The notes beneath the pieces are model-generated. The model saw only the letters and a list, made by a program, of their open reading frames with translations, was not told where the DNA came from and searched no databases. The translations under genes were made by a program, and so were the position numbers. Of a stretch of 64,000 nucleotides of DNA, positions 34,695 to 44,683 are shown in pieces (within the stretch, counting starts at the first letter, position 1; each line of letters begins with the position of its first letter). The DNA is from Fibrobacter sp. UWR3. GTDB taxonomy: Bacteria; Fibrobacterota; Fibrobacteria; Fibrobacterales; Fibrobacteraceae. The stretch covers positions 1-64,000 of the forward strand of contig NZ_FRCW01000010.1 of assembly GCF_900143055.1 (NCBI RefSeq). The letters are read 5' to 3'.

Positions 34695-35150
34695 CTACGA
34701 CACGAGCATCATGGAGAACACCATGACGAACAGCGCGACGGTTTCACCGACGCCCAAGACCATCAGGTAGTTCACCAGGCCCTTGCCGGTTTCGCCGAGG
34801 GCGTTGCAGGCGTCCGCAGCGGACTTGCCCACGTACCAGGCAGAGGCCATCATGCCGATGCCACCGAAGATGCCCACACCGAGATACGCCGCCCAGTTGG
34901 CCGGAGCCGCCTGGGACTTGTTCAGGATGTACATCATCAGCAACATGCCGTAGATTGTCTGCGCAATCGGCGCACCCACGAAGATGAGCAGCGTAAACAG
35001 CGCGTTCTTACCCTTGAGATACGCCTTCTTCCAGGCCCCGATGGCCGCCATGCCGGCAGTCCCGCAGCCCAGCGCAGAACCCACCGCGGCAAGGCCCAGG
35101 GCCGCCACCGCGCCGAGTTTCGCGAGCGTTAAAAGTTGAGCTTGATCCAT
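34695..35150 (-). CDS. atpK: V-type ATP synthase subunit K, second copy
   Basis: A 151-residue proteolipid of the rotor ring with four membrane helices formed by two similar hairpins. The outer hairpin ends carry GAPIAQTIYGMLL and LMVLGVGETVALFVMVF. The Glu in GETVALF is the likely ion carrier, and the Gln in AQTIYG is at a family ligand position. It is about 70 per cent identical by eye to the K gene just upstream, differing mostly in the loop after helix two (NKSQAAPANW). Last gene of the operon. Two different K genes suggest a mixed ring or alternative rings. Confidence 0.93.
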   Translation of the reverse strand: MDQAQLLTLAKLGAVAALGLAAVGSALGCGTAGMAAIGAWKKAYLKGKNALFTLLIFVGAPIAQTIYGMLLMMYILNKSQAAPANWAAYLGVGIFGGIGMMASAWYVGKSAADACNALGETGKGLVNYLMVLGVGETVALFVMVFSMMLVS

Positions 35151-35168
35151 ACGTGTTACCTCGCTGGA

Positions 35169-35624
35169 TTAAAGCACCATCATGGAGAACACGAGAACGA
35201 ACAGGGCCACGGTTTCCACGATACCCAAGACCATCAGGTAGTTCACCATGCCCTTGCCGGTTTCACCGAGGGCGTCACAGGCCACGGCCGCGGACTTGCC
35301 CTGGTACCAGGCAGAAGCCATCATGCCGAGACCACCGAAGATACCGGCACCGAGGCAGCCGCCCCAGTTGGTAAAGCCGGATTCGGCAGCCTTGCTCAGG
35401 ATGAAGTTCATGAGCAACATGCCGTAAATCGTCTGGGAAATCGGGGCACCCACGAACACCAGCAAGGTGAAGAGTGCCGACTTGCCCTGGGCATAAGCCT
35501 TCTTCCACATGGTGATGGCGGACATACCAGCCGTTCCGCAACCAAGGGCGGAGCCCATTGCCGCAATGCCGAGAGCGGCTGCAGCACCCATTTTAGCGAG
35601 AGTAACCATTGTATTCGGTTCCAT
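35169..35624 (-). CDS. atpK: V-type ATP synthase subunit K, first copy
   Basis: A 151-residue four-helix proteolipid, paralogue of the gene that follows it by 18 bases. Motifs: GAAAALGIAAMGSALGCGTAG in the first hairpin, GAPISQTIYGMLLMNF, GAGIFGGLGMMASAWYQGKS, and LMVLGIVETVALFVLVF with the putative ion-binding Glu. Ring subunits carry ions past subunit I while coupled to rotation of D. Whether the ring moves sodium or protons cannot be decided here. Confidence 0.94.
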   Translation of the reverse strand: MEPNTMVTLAKMGAAAALGIAAMGSALGCGTAGMSAITMWKKAYAQGKSALFTLLVFVGAPISQTIYGMLLMNFILSKAAESGFTNWGGCLGAGIFGGLGMMASAWYQGKSAAVACDALGETGKGMVNYLMVLGIVETVALFVLVFSMMVL

Positions 35625-35663
35625 TGTTTTTTCCTCATTAAGTAGCGGGAATCATCCCTTGGT

Positions 35664-37592
35664 TTAATTTTTCTGCTTGGCGAAGGGGGCGAAAGCGAAT
35701 CCGCTCCATTCCTGGCCAAGTCCATTTGAAAATTCGAGTGTATTCAGACGTACGGCGTGGACGGCGACGCCCATGACCGCAAGCGCGATGTTCAGGCCAT
35801 GCACAAAGAGCAGCAGGAAGGCCGCACCGGCGATACCGACAGCAGAGCCGAACAGCGGCGAGAGCATGTCGTTGAACGCCTCGGCGATGGCCGCACCGGA
35901 CATGCCCACAGCAAACAGACGGATATAACTGATCACGTCGGTAAAGCTGTTCACCACGTCGAGCACGAGCATCGGGATGCTGATGAAGTCCTGCTTGAGC
36001 CTCTTGGGCGGCACGGTAAAGAGCACCAGGAGTACCGCTTCCACGATGAACATCGGGATGACGAACTTCGGCATGTCGATACCGAGCACCATCTGGCAGG
36101 CCAGGAAGAACATCACCCAGCAGCCGATAAGCCAGCCCACCTGCGCCATGAACGTGGAGTCCTTGCGCTTGATGCGCACGCAGACGTTCCACACGTGAGC
36201 GATACTCAGGTGGACCACGGCGATGCAGAAGCAGAACAGCTGGATATGCTGCATCTGGGAGGCTCCCGCCGTCTTCGGCACGAAGCTTTCGGGCAGCAGC
36301 GTAATCGACTGGGCGAAGGCCTTGTAGGCTTCGAACTTCGCAGGGTCAGTCGGGGCGCTCGTGCGGATCCAGAGCATCGCATTCTTCAGCGGTTCAGGCA
36401 ACCAGCCGTAGTTGGTGATGTCCAGGTAATACGTCCACCCCGCAAGCGCTGGGCTAAGTCCCAAGAAGCTTGCGTTGATGAGACCCCACACGATGGTGGC
36501 GATGCTCATGAGGTAGATAAAGTGGAAACCAGCAGGGTTCGCTTTCGGCATCTTTTTGCGGGCAAAAAGCGCCAAACCGAGGAAGAGCAACCCGTAAGCG
36601 GTATCCCCCACGATCATCGCAAAGAAGATGCTGAAGAAGCAAAGGAACACGGCCGACACGTCCACTTCCTTGTACCCCGGCGAAATGCCGATGATATCGT
36701 ACAGGAACTGCATGGGGCGGCTGAGCTTGCTGTAGGTAAGCAGCGTCGGGATATCGTCGCCGTCGGCTGGGTCGTCCACCAGGAGGCCCCAGCCGTGCTC
36801 GCGAGCGGCCTTCTCGAGTTCGCCCACGCGCGGTGCAGGGCAGAAGCCCTGCACGGCGGCGACGTTCTTGTCGCCCACCATCGAGGCTTCGGCTTCGACC
36901 ATGCGGTAGTCGTCACCCACTTCGAGGAGTTTGTCCTCGATAGATTCGCGGACGCCCGAAAGTTCACCCAGGCGTTTCTCGACGCGGGCAAGCGTTTCCT
37001 TGGCTTTCGCTTCCATTTCGCGGTATTCGGCAAGCGACTTCTGCGGCATCGTGAGTTCCGTGAAGTTGCCCTTCACAGCCACAGGGGCTTCTCCCCTGCT
37101 CACGACAGCCACATACTTGCCGTTTTCATCCTGGCCGAATTCCTCGATAGAACCTTCGCCCTCGAGTTCGAACGGGACTTTACCGTCATGGAGCTGGTAC
37201 AGTTTGACATAGATACCCTTCGCCTGCAGGGCTGCTGCCGTTGCGGGGTCCAGGTTCTTGAACATGGAAAGTTTGGTGAGTTCCTCTTCAGCCTGTTCCT
37301 TGTCGATTTCCGCCTGCTTGCTTTCGGCAACCAGTTGCTGGATTTCATCGATAAGGCTTGCGGCCGGAGCGGCATCCTTCACGGGAGTCACACCCTTCGG
37401 GGCCTTCTCGGGCACCACTTCCAAGGCCTTCTGCACGCGGTTCATTTCGCCGCGGGCATGGTTCAGCTTGGCGCCTGCTGCCGCCTGCAAAGGCGTGAGG
37501 TGCAAAATTTCAAGCGTACGGAGCGCCTGAAGCGTCTCTTCAACCGCACCTGCAACCGTCAGCACCGTCACTTTCTTCATAGGAGTAATCAT
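35664..37592 (-). CDS. atpI: V-type ATP synthase subunit I
   Basis: The 642-residue membrane stator subunit (a-subunit homologue). The N-terminal 330 residues are soluble and helical, with coiled coil (AEYREMEAKAKETLARVEKR). The C-terminal half has about seven or eight membrane segments, including FVIPMFIVEAVLLVLFTV and VINSFTDVISYIRLFAVG-like stretches (DVVNSFTDVISYIRLFAVG), where the conserved Arg faces the K ring. Its ATG overlaps the stop of subunit D (ATGA) and has GGAGG seven bases upstream, which fixes the start at 37592. Confidence 0.94.
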   Translation of the reverse strand: MITPMKKVTVLTVAGAVEETLQALRTLEILHLTPLQAAAGAKLNHARGEMNRVQKALEVVPEKAPKGVTPVKDAAPAASLIDEIQQLVAESKQAEIDKEQAEEELTKLSMFKNLDPATAAALQAKGIYVKLYQLHDGKVPFELEGEGSIEEFGQDENGKYVAVVSRGEAPVAVKGNFTELTMPQKSLAEYREMEAKAKETLARVEKRLGELSGVRESIEDKLLEVGDDYRMVEAEASMVGDKNVAAVQGFCPAPRVGELEKAAREHGWGLLVDDPADGDDIPTLLTYSKLSRPMQFLYDIIGISPGYKEVDVSAVFLCFFSIFFAMIVGDTAYGLLFLGLALFARKKMPKANPAGFHFIYLMSIATIVWGLINASFLGLSPALAGWTYYLDITNYGWLPEPLKNAMLWIRTSAPTDPAKFEAYKAFAQSITLLPESFVPKTAGASQMQHIQLFCFCIAVVHLSIAHVWNVCVRIKRKDSTFMAQVGWLIGCWVMFFLACQMVLGIDMPKFVIPMFIVEAVLLVLFTVPPKRLKQDFISIPMLVLDVVNSFTDVISYIRLFAVGMSGAAIAEAFNDMLSPLFGSAVGIAGAAFLLLFVHGLNIALAVMGVAVHAVRLNTLEFSNGLGQEWSGFAFAPFAKQKN

Positions 37593-38221
37593 GCGGCGGC
37601 CTCCTTCGCGAGTGCATCCTGGGCAGCGGTACGGGCGGTGGCCTTACCCTTCGCAAGCTTGCTGCGGGCAACGCCACTGGTCTGCTGGTCGCCCAGGAAG
37701 ATGTTGATGACGCGGATATTTTCCTTCGCTTCGGGAATCTTCACCTTTTCGAACAGGTTCACGCGCTGGCTCGTGGTACGCAGTTCCTTCGAGAGGAGCT
37801 CGTATTGACTCTCGAGCACGCGGCGTTCCAGACGCAGCGAAATCAGGCCCTGGAGGCTTCTGATACCGTCGTCCAGCCACACGGGCGTGGTAAAGAAATC
37901 CGGAATCGAGATATTAAAATCTACCCCGTCGTATGTCGGAATCTTCACGCCGGCGATGTTACCTTCGCCCTGGCGCACTTCCTTCACCGACAGGTACTTT
38001 GACCATTCGATGGGTTCGGCAAACAGCGAAATCCAGGAAGCCATGCTCTTGCGGAGCTTGTCCTCCTCTTCTCGCTTAGCCATCACCCTCTCCTGGAGCG
38101 TGCGCATTTCCATCTGCAGCTGCTGCTTTTTCAACAGCAATGTGGGCAGATAGCGCTGGAAGCGCTTCAACGCGTCGCGTTCCGCCTTGAGGGCGTTCTT
38201 TGTTAACTTGACCTTCGCCAT
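37589..38221 (-). CDS. atpD: V-type ATP synthase subunit D
   Basis: The 210-residue central rotor stalk. It is almost wholly helical, with the N-terminal LTKNALKAERDALKRFQRYL and a C-terminal NLFEKVKIPEAKENIRVIN that matches the family end motif. It turns inside the A3B3 head and drives or is driven by the K ring. It is coupled to subunit I by a four-base overlap and follows subunit B by one base. The tail is Ala/Lys-rich (AQDALAKEAAA). Confidence 0.95.
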   Translation of the reverse strand: MAKVKLTKNALKAERDALKRFQRYLPTLLLKKQQLQMEMRTLQERVMAKREEEDKLRKSMASWISLFAEPIEWSKYLSVKEVRQGEGNIAGVKIPTYDGVDFNISIPDFFTTPVWLDDGIRSLQGLISLRLERRVLESQYELLSKELRTTSQRVNLFEKVKIPEAKENIRVINIFLGDQQTSGVARSKLAKGKATARTAAQDALAKEAAA

Positions 38222-38222
38222 A

Positions 38223-39524
38223 TTACCCCTTCTTGGGCCAATATTCGTTGATCATCTTGGTCGGAATACCCGTTTCTTCGGGTGCGAAACAGTCAGCAAG
38301 GATTTCCCAGCCAAGGTCCAAAGCCTTTTCAAGAGGAATGTTCACGGAGAGGTCCATCATTTCCTTCTCGAAACGGGCACCGTATTTCAGCAGCTTCTGG
38401 TCCCAGTTACTCATGTTGAAGCCCATGGACTGCTTTTCCAAAGTTTCCTTGTAGCTTGCGTACAGCTGGATCATGGTGTTCATGATGGTACGGTGGTCGC
38501 TACGGGTCTTGCCGTTCACCTGCTGTTTCAAACGAGACAGAGAACCGAACGGTTCGATACGGCCCTTGCGCAGGTAGAACTGACCTTCGGTAATGTAACC
38601 TGTGTTATCCGGAACCGGGTGGGTCACGTCGTCGCCAGGCATGGTCGTCACAGCCAAAATGGTGATGGAGCCCGAACCTTCGAAGTCCACAGCCTTTTCA
38701 TAACGGCTAGCAAGCTGAGAGTAAAGGTCGCCAGGATAACCACGGTTCGACGGAATCTGTTCCATCGTAATGGCGATTTCCTTCATGGCGTCGGCAAAGT
38801 TCGTCATGTCGGTGAGGAGCACGAGCACGTTCTTGCCTTCGGTGGCGAACTTTTCAGCCACGGCAAGCGATGCATCCGGCACGAGCAAGCATTCCACGAT
38901 CGGGTCAGAGGCGGTGTGCATGAACATCACCGTACGGCTCAAGGCACCGTTCTTTTCGAGGAAGTCCTTCAAGTACAGATAGTCATCGTGCTTCAGGCCC
39001 ATGCCGCCAAGGACAATCACGTCCACTTCGGCCTGCAATGCAATACGGGCAAGGAGTTCGTTGTACGGTTCACCGGCAATGGAGAAAATCGGGAGCTTCT
39101 GCGAAACCACGAGCGTGTTGAACACGTCGATCATCGGGATACCCGTACGCACCATCGTCTTCGGGATGATACGCTTGGCGGGGTTCACGGAAGGGCCGCC
39201 GATAGTAATGCGTTCGCCGTCCACTTCGGGGCCGTTGTCGCGGGGCTTGCCGGCACCGTTAAACACGCGGCCAAGCAAGGCTTCGCTGTACGGAACCTTC
39301 ATCGGTTCGCCAAGGAAGCGCACTTCGGAGTCGGTCGAAATACCACGGGCACCTGCGAACACCTGCAAGTCCACCATGTCGCCGTCAATACGGATCACGC
39401 GGGCAAGGGATGTTCCGAACGAGCTTGTCACCTGGGCAAGTTCCTGGTTTGCTACACCTTCGGCGCGGAGCGTAATCACGGAACCGGCGATGCGTTCAAT
39501 ACGATGGTATGCCACATTATGCAT
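38223..39524 (-). CDS. atpB: V-type ATP synthase subunit B
   Basis: The 433-residue non-catalytic head subunit. Conserved segments: [46 protein letters not shown] split across the nucleotide region, [15 protein letters not shown], and the [20 protein letters not shown] block. It lacks a canonical P-loop ([11 protein letters not shown] in place of GxxGxGKT), as expected for B. The start overlaps the end of subunit A by eight bases. Confidence 0.96.
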   Translation of the reverse strand: MHNVAYHRIERIAGSVITLRAEGVANQELAQVTSSFGTSLARVIRIDGDMVDLQVFAGARGISTDSEVRFLGEPMKVPYSEALLGRVFNGAGKPRDNGPEVDGERITIGGPSVNPAKRIIPKTMVRTGIPMIDVFNTLVVSQKLPIFSIAGEPYNELLARIALQAEVDVIVLGGMGLKHDDYLYLKDFLEKNGALSRTVMFMHTASDPIVECLLVPDASLAVAEKFATEGKNVLVLLTDMTNFADAMKEIAITMEQIPSNRGYPGDLYSQLASRYEKAVDFEGSGSITILAVTTMPGDDVTHPVPDNTGYITEGQFYLRKGRIEPFGSLSRLKQQVNGKTRSDHRTIMNTMIQLYASYKETLEKQSMGFNMSNWDQKLLKYGARFEKEMMDLSVNIPLEKALDLGWEILADCFAPEETGIPTKMINEYWPKKG

Positions 39525-41274
39525 TAGCGGAAACCTCCTTCACGGAAGCGAAAATACTTTGTTCAAGGTCCTTGAATTCCTGGGAATCGAACTTGACGCG
39601 GTTCCAGTCCTTCGTCGACTGAGTGAGCTTAAGGAAGAACGTACGGGCGACGTCCTTCTCGCTGAACTTCATCGGGGTCTTGAGGATGGTGTAAACCTTG
39701 TCGAACACGTACTTCTGGCGTTCGGCGGAGCAGGCGGCGTCGATTTCGTTATAGGCGTCCTGCTGCAGGTAAACGGCGTCCAGGTATTCGGACTTCAGGT
39801 AAATCACGAAGTCGTCGATAGAGGTACCTTCTTCGCCCACCACCTTCATCATGTTGTTCACGTCCACGCCGTTTGCGAGGATGTGACGGGCTTCGGCCAC
39901 CTTCTTGCTGTCGATGATGCCTTCGTACTTGGACCAGGAATCCAGCGGGTGGATTGCCGGGAAGCGGCGCTGGTCGGAACGTTCACGGGAAAGGCCGAGG
40001 AACGCGCCCACCACCTTCAGGGTGGCCTGGGTCACCGGTTCTTCGAAGTTACCACCTGCAGGCGACACGGAACCGCAAATCGTCACGGAACCGGTAGAGC
40101 CGTCCTTCAGGCGAACCACGCCACCGCGTTCATAGAAGGCGGCAATCACGGATTCGAGGTAGGCCGGGAAGGCTTCTTCGCCCGGAATTTCTTCCAAACG
40201 GCCGCTCATTTCACGCAGGGCCTGTGCCCAACGGGAAGTCGAGTCAGCCAAGAGGAGCACGTTCAGGCCCATCTGGCGGTAGTATTCGGCGAGAGTCACG
40301 CCCGTATACACGGAAGCTTCACGGGCAGCCACCGGCATCGAAGACGTGTTACAAATAATCAGCGTACGTTCCATGAGGGACTTGCCGGTACGCGGGTCAA
40401 TCAGTTCAGGGAATTCGCGGAGGGTTTCCACCACTTCACCTGCACGTTCACCGCAAGCGGCCAAAATCACGATATCCACGTCAGCGTAGCGGCTCATGAG
40501 CTGCTGGAGCACCGTCTTGCCGGCACCGAAGGGGCCCGGCGTACAGAACGTACCGCCCTGCATCACGGGGAAGAACGTATCGATAATGCGCTGCTGCATG
40601 GTGAGGGGCTTGCTCGGGCGCAGGCGTTCTTCGTAGGCCTTGATCGGCATCTTCACCGGCCAGGTCTGCACCATGGTCACGTCCTGGGTTTCGCCCTTGT
40701 CATTCTTGAGCTTGGCGACAACAGTTTCTACAGTGAATTCGCCCGCGGCAGAGACCGATTCCACAGTCCACTTGCCGAGCAGGCGGAACGGCACCATGAT
40801 GCGGTGCGTGAACACACCTTCGGGCACGGTGCCGAGCGTATCGCCCGCGACCACCACATCGCCCGCCTTCGCGACCGGGGTAAACGCCCACTTCTTGTCG
40901 CGCGGGAGCGCCTTCAAATACTTACCGCGCTGCAGGAAGAAGCCACATTCTTCGGCAAGCTTCGGGAGCGGGTTCTGCAGACCGTCAAAGACCTGGGTCA
41001 AGAGGCCGGGGCCAAGTTCTACGGACAAAAGTTCGCCGGTGAATTCCACCTCGTCACCCGTCTTTAAACCCGTGGTGTCTTCGAACACCTGGAGTTCGGC
41101 GTAGTCACCGCGGATACGGATGACTTCGCTCTTGAGGGGGATGACTTCGGACTTGCCGTCCTTGTTTTTCTGAGTAAGCTTGGCATACGCCACTTCGTTC
41201 TGGGACACGGCGCTTTCGAACTTGACGCGAATCAGGTTACCGTTGACGCCGATGATTTTTCCGATACTAGCCAT
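39517..41274 (-). CDS. atpA: V-type ATP synthase catalytic subunit A
   Basis: The 585-residue catalytic head subunit. P-loop [12 protein letters not shown], the family insertion between about residues 110 and 200, [13 protein letters not shown], and [32 protein letters not shown] are all present. It hydrolyses or makes ATP at the A-B interface. Start ATG 41274 is supported by GGAGG ten bases upstream; the earlier in-frame ATG (41295) would put this site inside the gene. Confidence 0.97.
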   Translation of the reverse strand: MASIGKIIGVNGNLIRVKFESAVSQNEVAYAKLTQKNKDGKSEVIPLKSEVIRIRGDYAELQVFEDTTGLKTGDEVEFTGELLSVELGPGLLTQVFDGLQNPLPKLAEECGFFLQRGKYLKALPRDKKWAFTPVAKAGDVVVAGDTLGTVPEGVFTHRIMVPFRLLGKWTVESVSAAGEFTVETVVAKLKNDKGETQDVTMVQTWPVKMPIKAYEERLRPSKPLTMQQRIIDTFFPVMQGGTFCTPGPFGAGKTVLQQLMSRYADVDIVILAACGERAGEVVETLREFPELIDPRTGKSLMERTLIICNTSSMPVAAREASVYTGVTLAEYYRQMGLNVLLLADSTSRWAQALREMSGRLEEIPGEEAFPAYLESVIAAFYERGGVVRLKDGSTGSVTICGSVSPAGGNFEEPVTQATLKVVGAFLGLSRERSDQRRFPAIHPLDSWSKYEGIIDSKKVAEARHILANGVDVNNMMKVVGEEGTSIDDFVIYLKSEYLDAVYLQQDAYNEIDAACSAERQKYVFDKVYTILKTPMKFSEKDVARTFFLKLTQSTKDWNRVKFDSQEFKDLEQSIFASVKEVSANA

Positions 41275-41291
41275 TGAAAATGGACCTCCGG

Positions 41292-41852
41292 TCATTCCTG
41301 TGCCGCCGCAGGGGCGTATGCAGGATCGTTTGCATTAATAACATTCAACACGGCAGCGTCGCCCGCTTGTTCGGAGAGGCGCGCCCAACGTTCACAAATC
41401 TTCAGTTTGATCGCATAAGCGTAAACATGCTTGACGGTACCCTCGCCCACTCCCGCGAGCGAGTCCACAAGCCAGAAACGGGCCTTGTCGATATCCTGCT
41501 CTTTTTCCATAGGATTCGACTTGGCAAACGCATCTTGAATCATCTTGGCAAAGGCGACATCGTAACCCGGGAAGGACTTTTCCGTAAAACGGATATCGGG
41601 CCCCCATGCGCTTGCACGGAGCCTACCCGAAACGTTCTTCATCTGGATTTCGTGGGCCTTGTAGGCGCGCACGAACTCGTCGTCGCACTCTTCGCATTCA
41701 CCGTCATCCAAAAGCGCGTCCAGAGCCGCAAGTTCCGGCTCGGACAGCACGCCGATGCAGCGGTGGCGAAAATCTTCCATACTGAGCGGGGCCGGATCGC
41801 CAAACTCAATCATCGGAAGAGATGCCATCAAGTAAGAAGGACTGCTCATCAA
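41292..41852 (-). CDS. DUF2764-family V-ATPase accessory protein
   Basis: A 186-residue soluble helical protein between subunits E and A. In Chlamydia- and Bacteroidetes-type V-ATPase operons a DUF2764 protein holds this same position. The N-terminal MSSPSYLMASLPMIEFG and later PGYDVAFAKMIQDAF resemble that family. Since no subunit C gene is in the operon, it may act as the stalk socket that C forms elsewhere; this is inference from position and size. Ten-base gap from E and close spacing to A show one transcript. Confidence 0.8.
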   Translation of the reverse strand: MMSSPSYLMASLPMIEFGDPAPLSMEDFRHRCIGVLSEPELAALDALLDDGECEECDDEFVRAYKAHEIQMKNVSGRLRASAWGPDIRFTEKSFPGYDVAFAKMIQDAFAKSNPMEKEQDIDKARFWLVDSLAGVGEGTVKHVYAYAIKLKICERWARLSEQAGDAAVLNVINANDPAYAPAAAQE

Positions 41853-41861
41853 GTACCCGCG

Positions 41862-42464
41862 TTACTTCGCCTGTGCGGCAGCGTTTACCACTCTGGCAAG
41901 TTGCGGACGGAGCAGGGCCGAAAGAGCGTCGGCCATTGCAGCTTCTGTAAATTCGTGGGTGACCTTGCCGCCATCGAGCTTGATGCGGAAGCCGAACTTG
42001 ACACCCTTGTCGCTTTCGACCTTCACGCCGGCGGAAAGTTGCTTCTTGAACTCGCCCATCACAAAGGAGCTGAGCTTGCGGGCATCGGCATCGGAGAAAT
42101 CCACCTCGATGTCGGAGGTATAGGACTTGGCGACTGCCAAGAGCATGCTCTTGACAGTGGATTCGTCCAGGGACTTCTCCACCTCGAGGTTCAACAGGTC
42201 CATAATCATCTTTTCGAGATTCTTGCCTACCGAAAGCAAAAGGTCGCGGGCGGACTGTTCAAGAGTGCGTTCGCTACGTTCCGTGAACGCTTCGGCGTCC
42301 TTGTCGGCCTTTTCCAGACGGGCGGACGCTTCGGCCTCGGCAGCCTTCACGATATCGGCCGCCTTTTCCTTGGCCTTGGCAATGATAGCCGCCGCCTCGT
42401 TTTCTGCTTTATCGACAGCATCTTTCTGGATGCGTTCCATAAGGTATTGCAAGTCTTCTGCCAT
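41862..42464 (-). CDS. atpE: V-type ATP synthase subunit E
   Basis: The peripheral stalk subunit, 200 residues from ATG 42464. The N-terminal 115 residues are a long Ala/Glu/Lys helix (DKAENEAAAIIAKAKEKAAD) and the C-terminal part is a small mixed domain. GGAG lies six bases before this ATG; an in-frame TTG at 42476 would overlap that site. It is the first gene of the operon. No gene for subunit G, the usual partner of E, is seen. Confidence 0.92.
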   Translation of the reverse strand: MAEDLQYLMERIQKDAVDKAENEAAAIIAKAKEKAADIVKAAEAEASARLEKADKDAEAFTERSERTLEQSARDLLLSVGKNLEKMIMDLLNLEVEKSLDESTVKSMLLAVAKSYTSDIEVDFSDADARKLSSFVMGEFKKQLSAGVKVESDKGVKFGFRIKLDGGKVTHEFTEAAMADALSALLRPQLARVVNAAAQAK

Positions 42465-42803
42465 ATATATCTCCAATTACGCTCCGGATTGGGAATGCAC
42501 GACAAAAAACGGCCCTGCTAGCCCTAATCCAGAAAATTTCGTTAGTAATATACAAGTAATTTTCCGCAAAAGTTCACGAAAAAATGAAAAATTTTGAAAA
42601 AAAAGACGAAAAAACGAATTTTGGCGACGAAAAGCCACAGAATGTGTAAAAATTAACTTTACAAACCAAAAAGGTGAAAAAAAAGGCGTCATCCTGAGCG
42701 GTAGGGATGGTGTCATTCTGAGCGAAGCGCAGCGGAGTCGAAGAATCTAGGTTTGAATGTTTCTATATTTTGCGCCGAAAAAAACTATCCAAAGGATACT
42801 AAC
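42465..42803. other. Intergenic region between the V-ATPase operon and aspS
   Basis: About 340 bases without a gene. It is AT-rich near 42535-42680, where divergent promoters are expected; a TATATT on the minus strand at about 42547 and another on the plus strand at about 42763 are possible -10 boxes, both with poor -35 boxes. A palindromic repeat occupies 42687-42749. Confidence 0.5.
42687..42749. repeat. Two palindromic repeat arms in tandem upstream of aspS
   Basis: CGTCATCCTGAGCGG and TGTCATTCTGAGCGAAG follow each other in the same direction, then GGAGTCGAAGAATCT closes the second. Same family as 6746. Confidence 0.75.
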
Positions 42804-44588
42804 ATGAAACGTACTCATAACTGCGGCCAGCTGCGCAAGGCAGATGTTGGCCAGACCGTAACACTCGCCGGTTGGGTGGACCGCCGCCGCGACCATGGTG
42901 GTGTGATTTTTGTGGACCTCCGCGACAAGTATGGCAAGACCCAGATCGTCTTCAACCCGGACTACAACGCCGACGTGATGAAGACCGCCGAACAGCTCCG
43001 CAACGAATACGTGATTACGGTGACCGGCAAGGTCTACGCCCGCGAAGAAGGCAACGCCAACGAAAAGCTCGCCACGGGCGAAATCGAAGTCAAGATTGAC
43101 TCCATCGAAATCCTGAACGCGGCCCTCACCTCCCCGCTCGCCATCAACGACCCCAACGAAGAGTGCAAGGAAAACGACGACCTGCGCCTGCAGTACCGCT
43201 ACCTGGACCTCCGCCGTCCGTGGATCCAAAAGAAACTCCTCCTCAAGAGCCGCTTCCTCAAGGCCGTGTACGACTTCTTCTACGCCAACGGTTTCGAGAA
43301 CATCGAGACTCCGTGCCTTTGCAAGTCCACTCCGGAAGGCGCCCGCGACTACCTGGTGCCGAGCCGCGTGAACCCGGGCAAGTTCTACGCCCTGCCGCAG
43401 TCTCCGCAGCAGTACAAGCAGCTTTTGATGATTGCCGGCATGGACCGCTACTTCCAGATTGCCAAGTGCTTCCGCGACGAAGACCTCCGCGCCGACCGTC
43501 AGCCGGAATTTACGCAGATTGACGTCGAAATGTCCTTCGTGGACCAGGACGACGTGATGGAAATGTTCGACAAGTTCGTGACCGAAGTTCTCGGTAAGGT
43601 TTGGAACTTCGAACCGCCGCGTCACATCCGCCGCATGAAGTGGCACGAAGCCATGCTCAAGTACGGTTCCGACAAGCCGGACCTCCGCTTCGACCTCGAA
43701 ATCCACGACGTGTCTGAAATCGGCGCCAAGAGCAACTTTGGCGTGTTCAAGAACTGCGTTGCCGCCGGTGGCAAGATCCGCGGTATCGCCGCGAAGGGCT
43801 GCGTGGACTTCACCCGCAAGCAGATTGACGAACTCACCGCCTACGTGGGCAAGTACGGTTCCAAGGGCCTCGTGTGGATGCGCGTCAAGGAAAACGACGA
43901 AGTGGAAACCCAGGTCGGCAAGTTCTTTACGGTGGAACAGCTCAATGAACTGCGCGACGCCGTCGGTGCCAAGTGCGGCGACATGATGTTCTTCATCGCA
44001 GGCCCGGAAAAGGTTGCTGCAACCGCTATGGGCCAGCTCCGCCTGGAAGTCGCCCGCATCAAGGGTCTCCGTGACCCGAAGAAGCGTGAATTTGTTTGGA
44101 TTACCGAATTCCCGATGTTCGAATACAGCGACACCGAAGGCCGCTACATGGCCATGCACCACCCGTTCACCAACCCGCTTCCGGAACACCTCGACATGAT
44201 GCTCGGTGGCAACCTCAAGGATTGCAACGCCGAAGCCTACGACCTCGTTCTGAACGGCGTGGAAATTGGTGGCGGTTCTATCCGTATTCACAACCCGGAA
44301 GTCCAGGAAAAGGTGTTCCGCCTGCTGGGCCTCTCCGAAGAACAGGTGAAGGAAAAATTCGGCTTCTTCGTCGACGCCTTCAAGTACGGCGCTCCTCCGC
44401 ACGGTGGTCTCGCCTTCGGTCTCGACCGCGTTGTCGCTACCATGGAAGGTGAAGAATCTATCCGTGACTACATCGCGTTCCCGAAGAACACCAGTGCTTC
44501 TAGCCCGATGGACCAGTGCCCGAGCGAAGTCGACCTCCAGCAGCTGCAGGACATCCACATCTCCGTGCAGATGCCAAAAGTCAAGTAA
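42804..44588 (+). CDS. aspS: Aspartate-tRNA ligase
   Basis: Class II synthetase that charges tRNA-Asp. The 594-residue protein starts with the OB-fold anticodon domain (VTLAGWVDRRRDHGGVIFVDLRD), followed by motif 1, motif 2 (FRDEDLRADRQPEFTQID) and the bacterial insertion domain at about 285-410. Motif 3 is GGLAFGLDRVVATM. Start at ATG 42804, with AGGA upstream; the open frame extends further but without homology. Whether it is discriminating or also charges tRNA-Asn cannot be settled here. A terminator follows. Confidence 0.97.
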   Translation: MKRTHNCGQLRKADVGQTVTLAGWVDRRRDHGGVIFVDLRDKYGKTQIVFNPDYNADVMKTAEQLRNEYVITVTGKVYAREEGNANEKLATGEIEVKIDSIEILNAALTSPLAINDPNEECKENDDLRLQYRYLDLRRPWIQKKLLLKSRFLKAVYDFFYANGFENIETPCLCKSTPEGARDYLVPSRVNPGKFYALPQSPQQYKQLLMIAGMDRYFQIAKCFRDEDLRADRQPEFTQIDVEMSFVDQDDVMEMFDKFVTEVLGKVWNFEPPRHIRRMKWHEAMLKYGSDKPDLRFDLEIHDVSEIGAKSNFGVFKNCVAAGGKIRGIAAKGCVDFTRKQIDELTAYVGKYGSKGLVWMRVKENDEVETQVGKFFTVEQLNELRDAVGAKCGDMMFFIAGPEKVAATAMGQLRLEVARIKGLRDPKKREFVWITEFPMFEYSDTEGRYMAMHHPFTNPLPEHLDMMLGGNLKDCNAEAYDLVLNGVEIGGGSIRIHNPEVQEKVFRLLGLSEEQVKEKFGFFVDAFKYGAPPHGGLAFGLDRVVATMEGEESIRDYIAFPKNTSASSPMDQCPSEVDLQQLQDIHISVQMPKVK

Positions 44589-44611
44589 GGCGAGCATCTA
44601 CCCTTTCAAAG

Positions 44612-44639
44612 TAGTCCGGTTCAACCGGACTATTTTTTT
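44612..44639 (+). terminator. Terminator of aspS
   Basis: The 8-bp stem TAGTCCGG with CCGGACTA has a 5-base loop and is followed by seven T. Confidence 0.85.
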
Positions 44640-44683
44640 GCTAAATTACAGCGCGAATTCAACCCTAACCTATGGAGATGTTT

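Noticed and set aside
35757-37808. 683-codon plus-strand open frame opposite subunits I and D
   Set aside because: His/Arg-rich composition without domain logic; it mirrors strongly supported ATPase genes on the other strand.
39001-41067. 688-codon plus-strand open frame opposite atpA and atpB
   Set aside because: Shadow of conserved V-ATPase head subunits; no ribosome site or recognisable motif.
42747-44597. 616-codon minus-strand open frame opposite aspS
   Set aside because: Low-complexity Val/His-rich translation that only reflects the codon bias of aspS.
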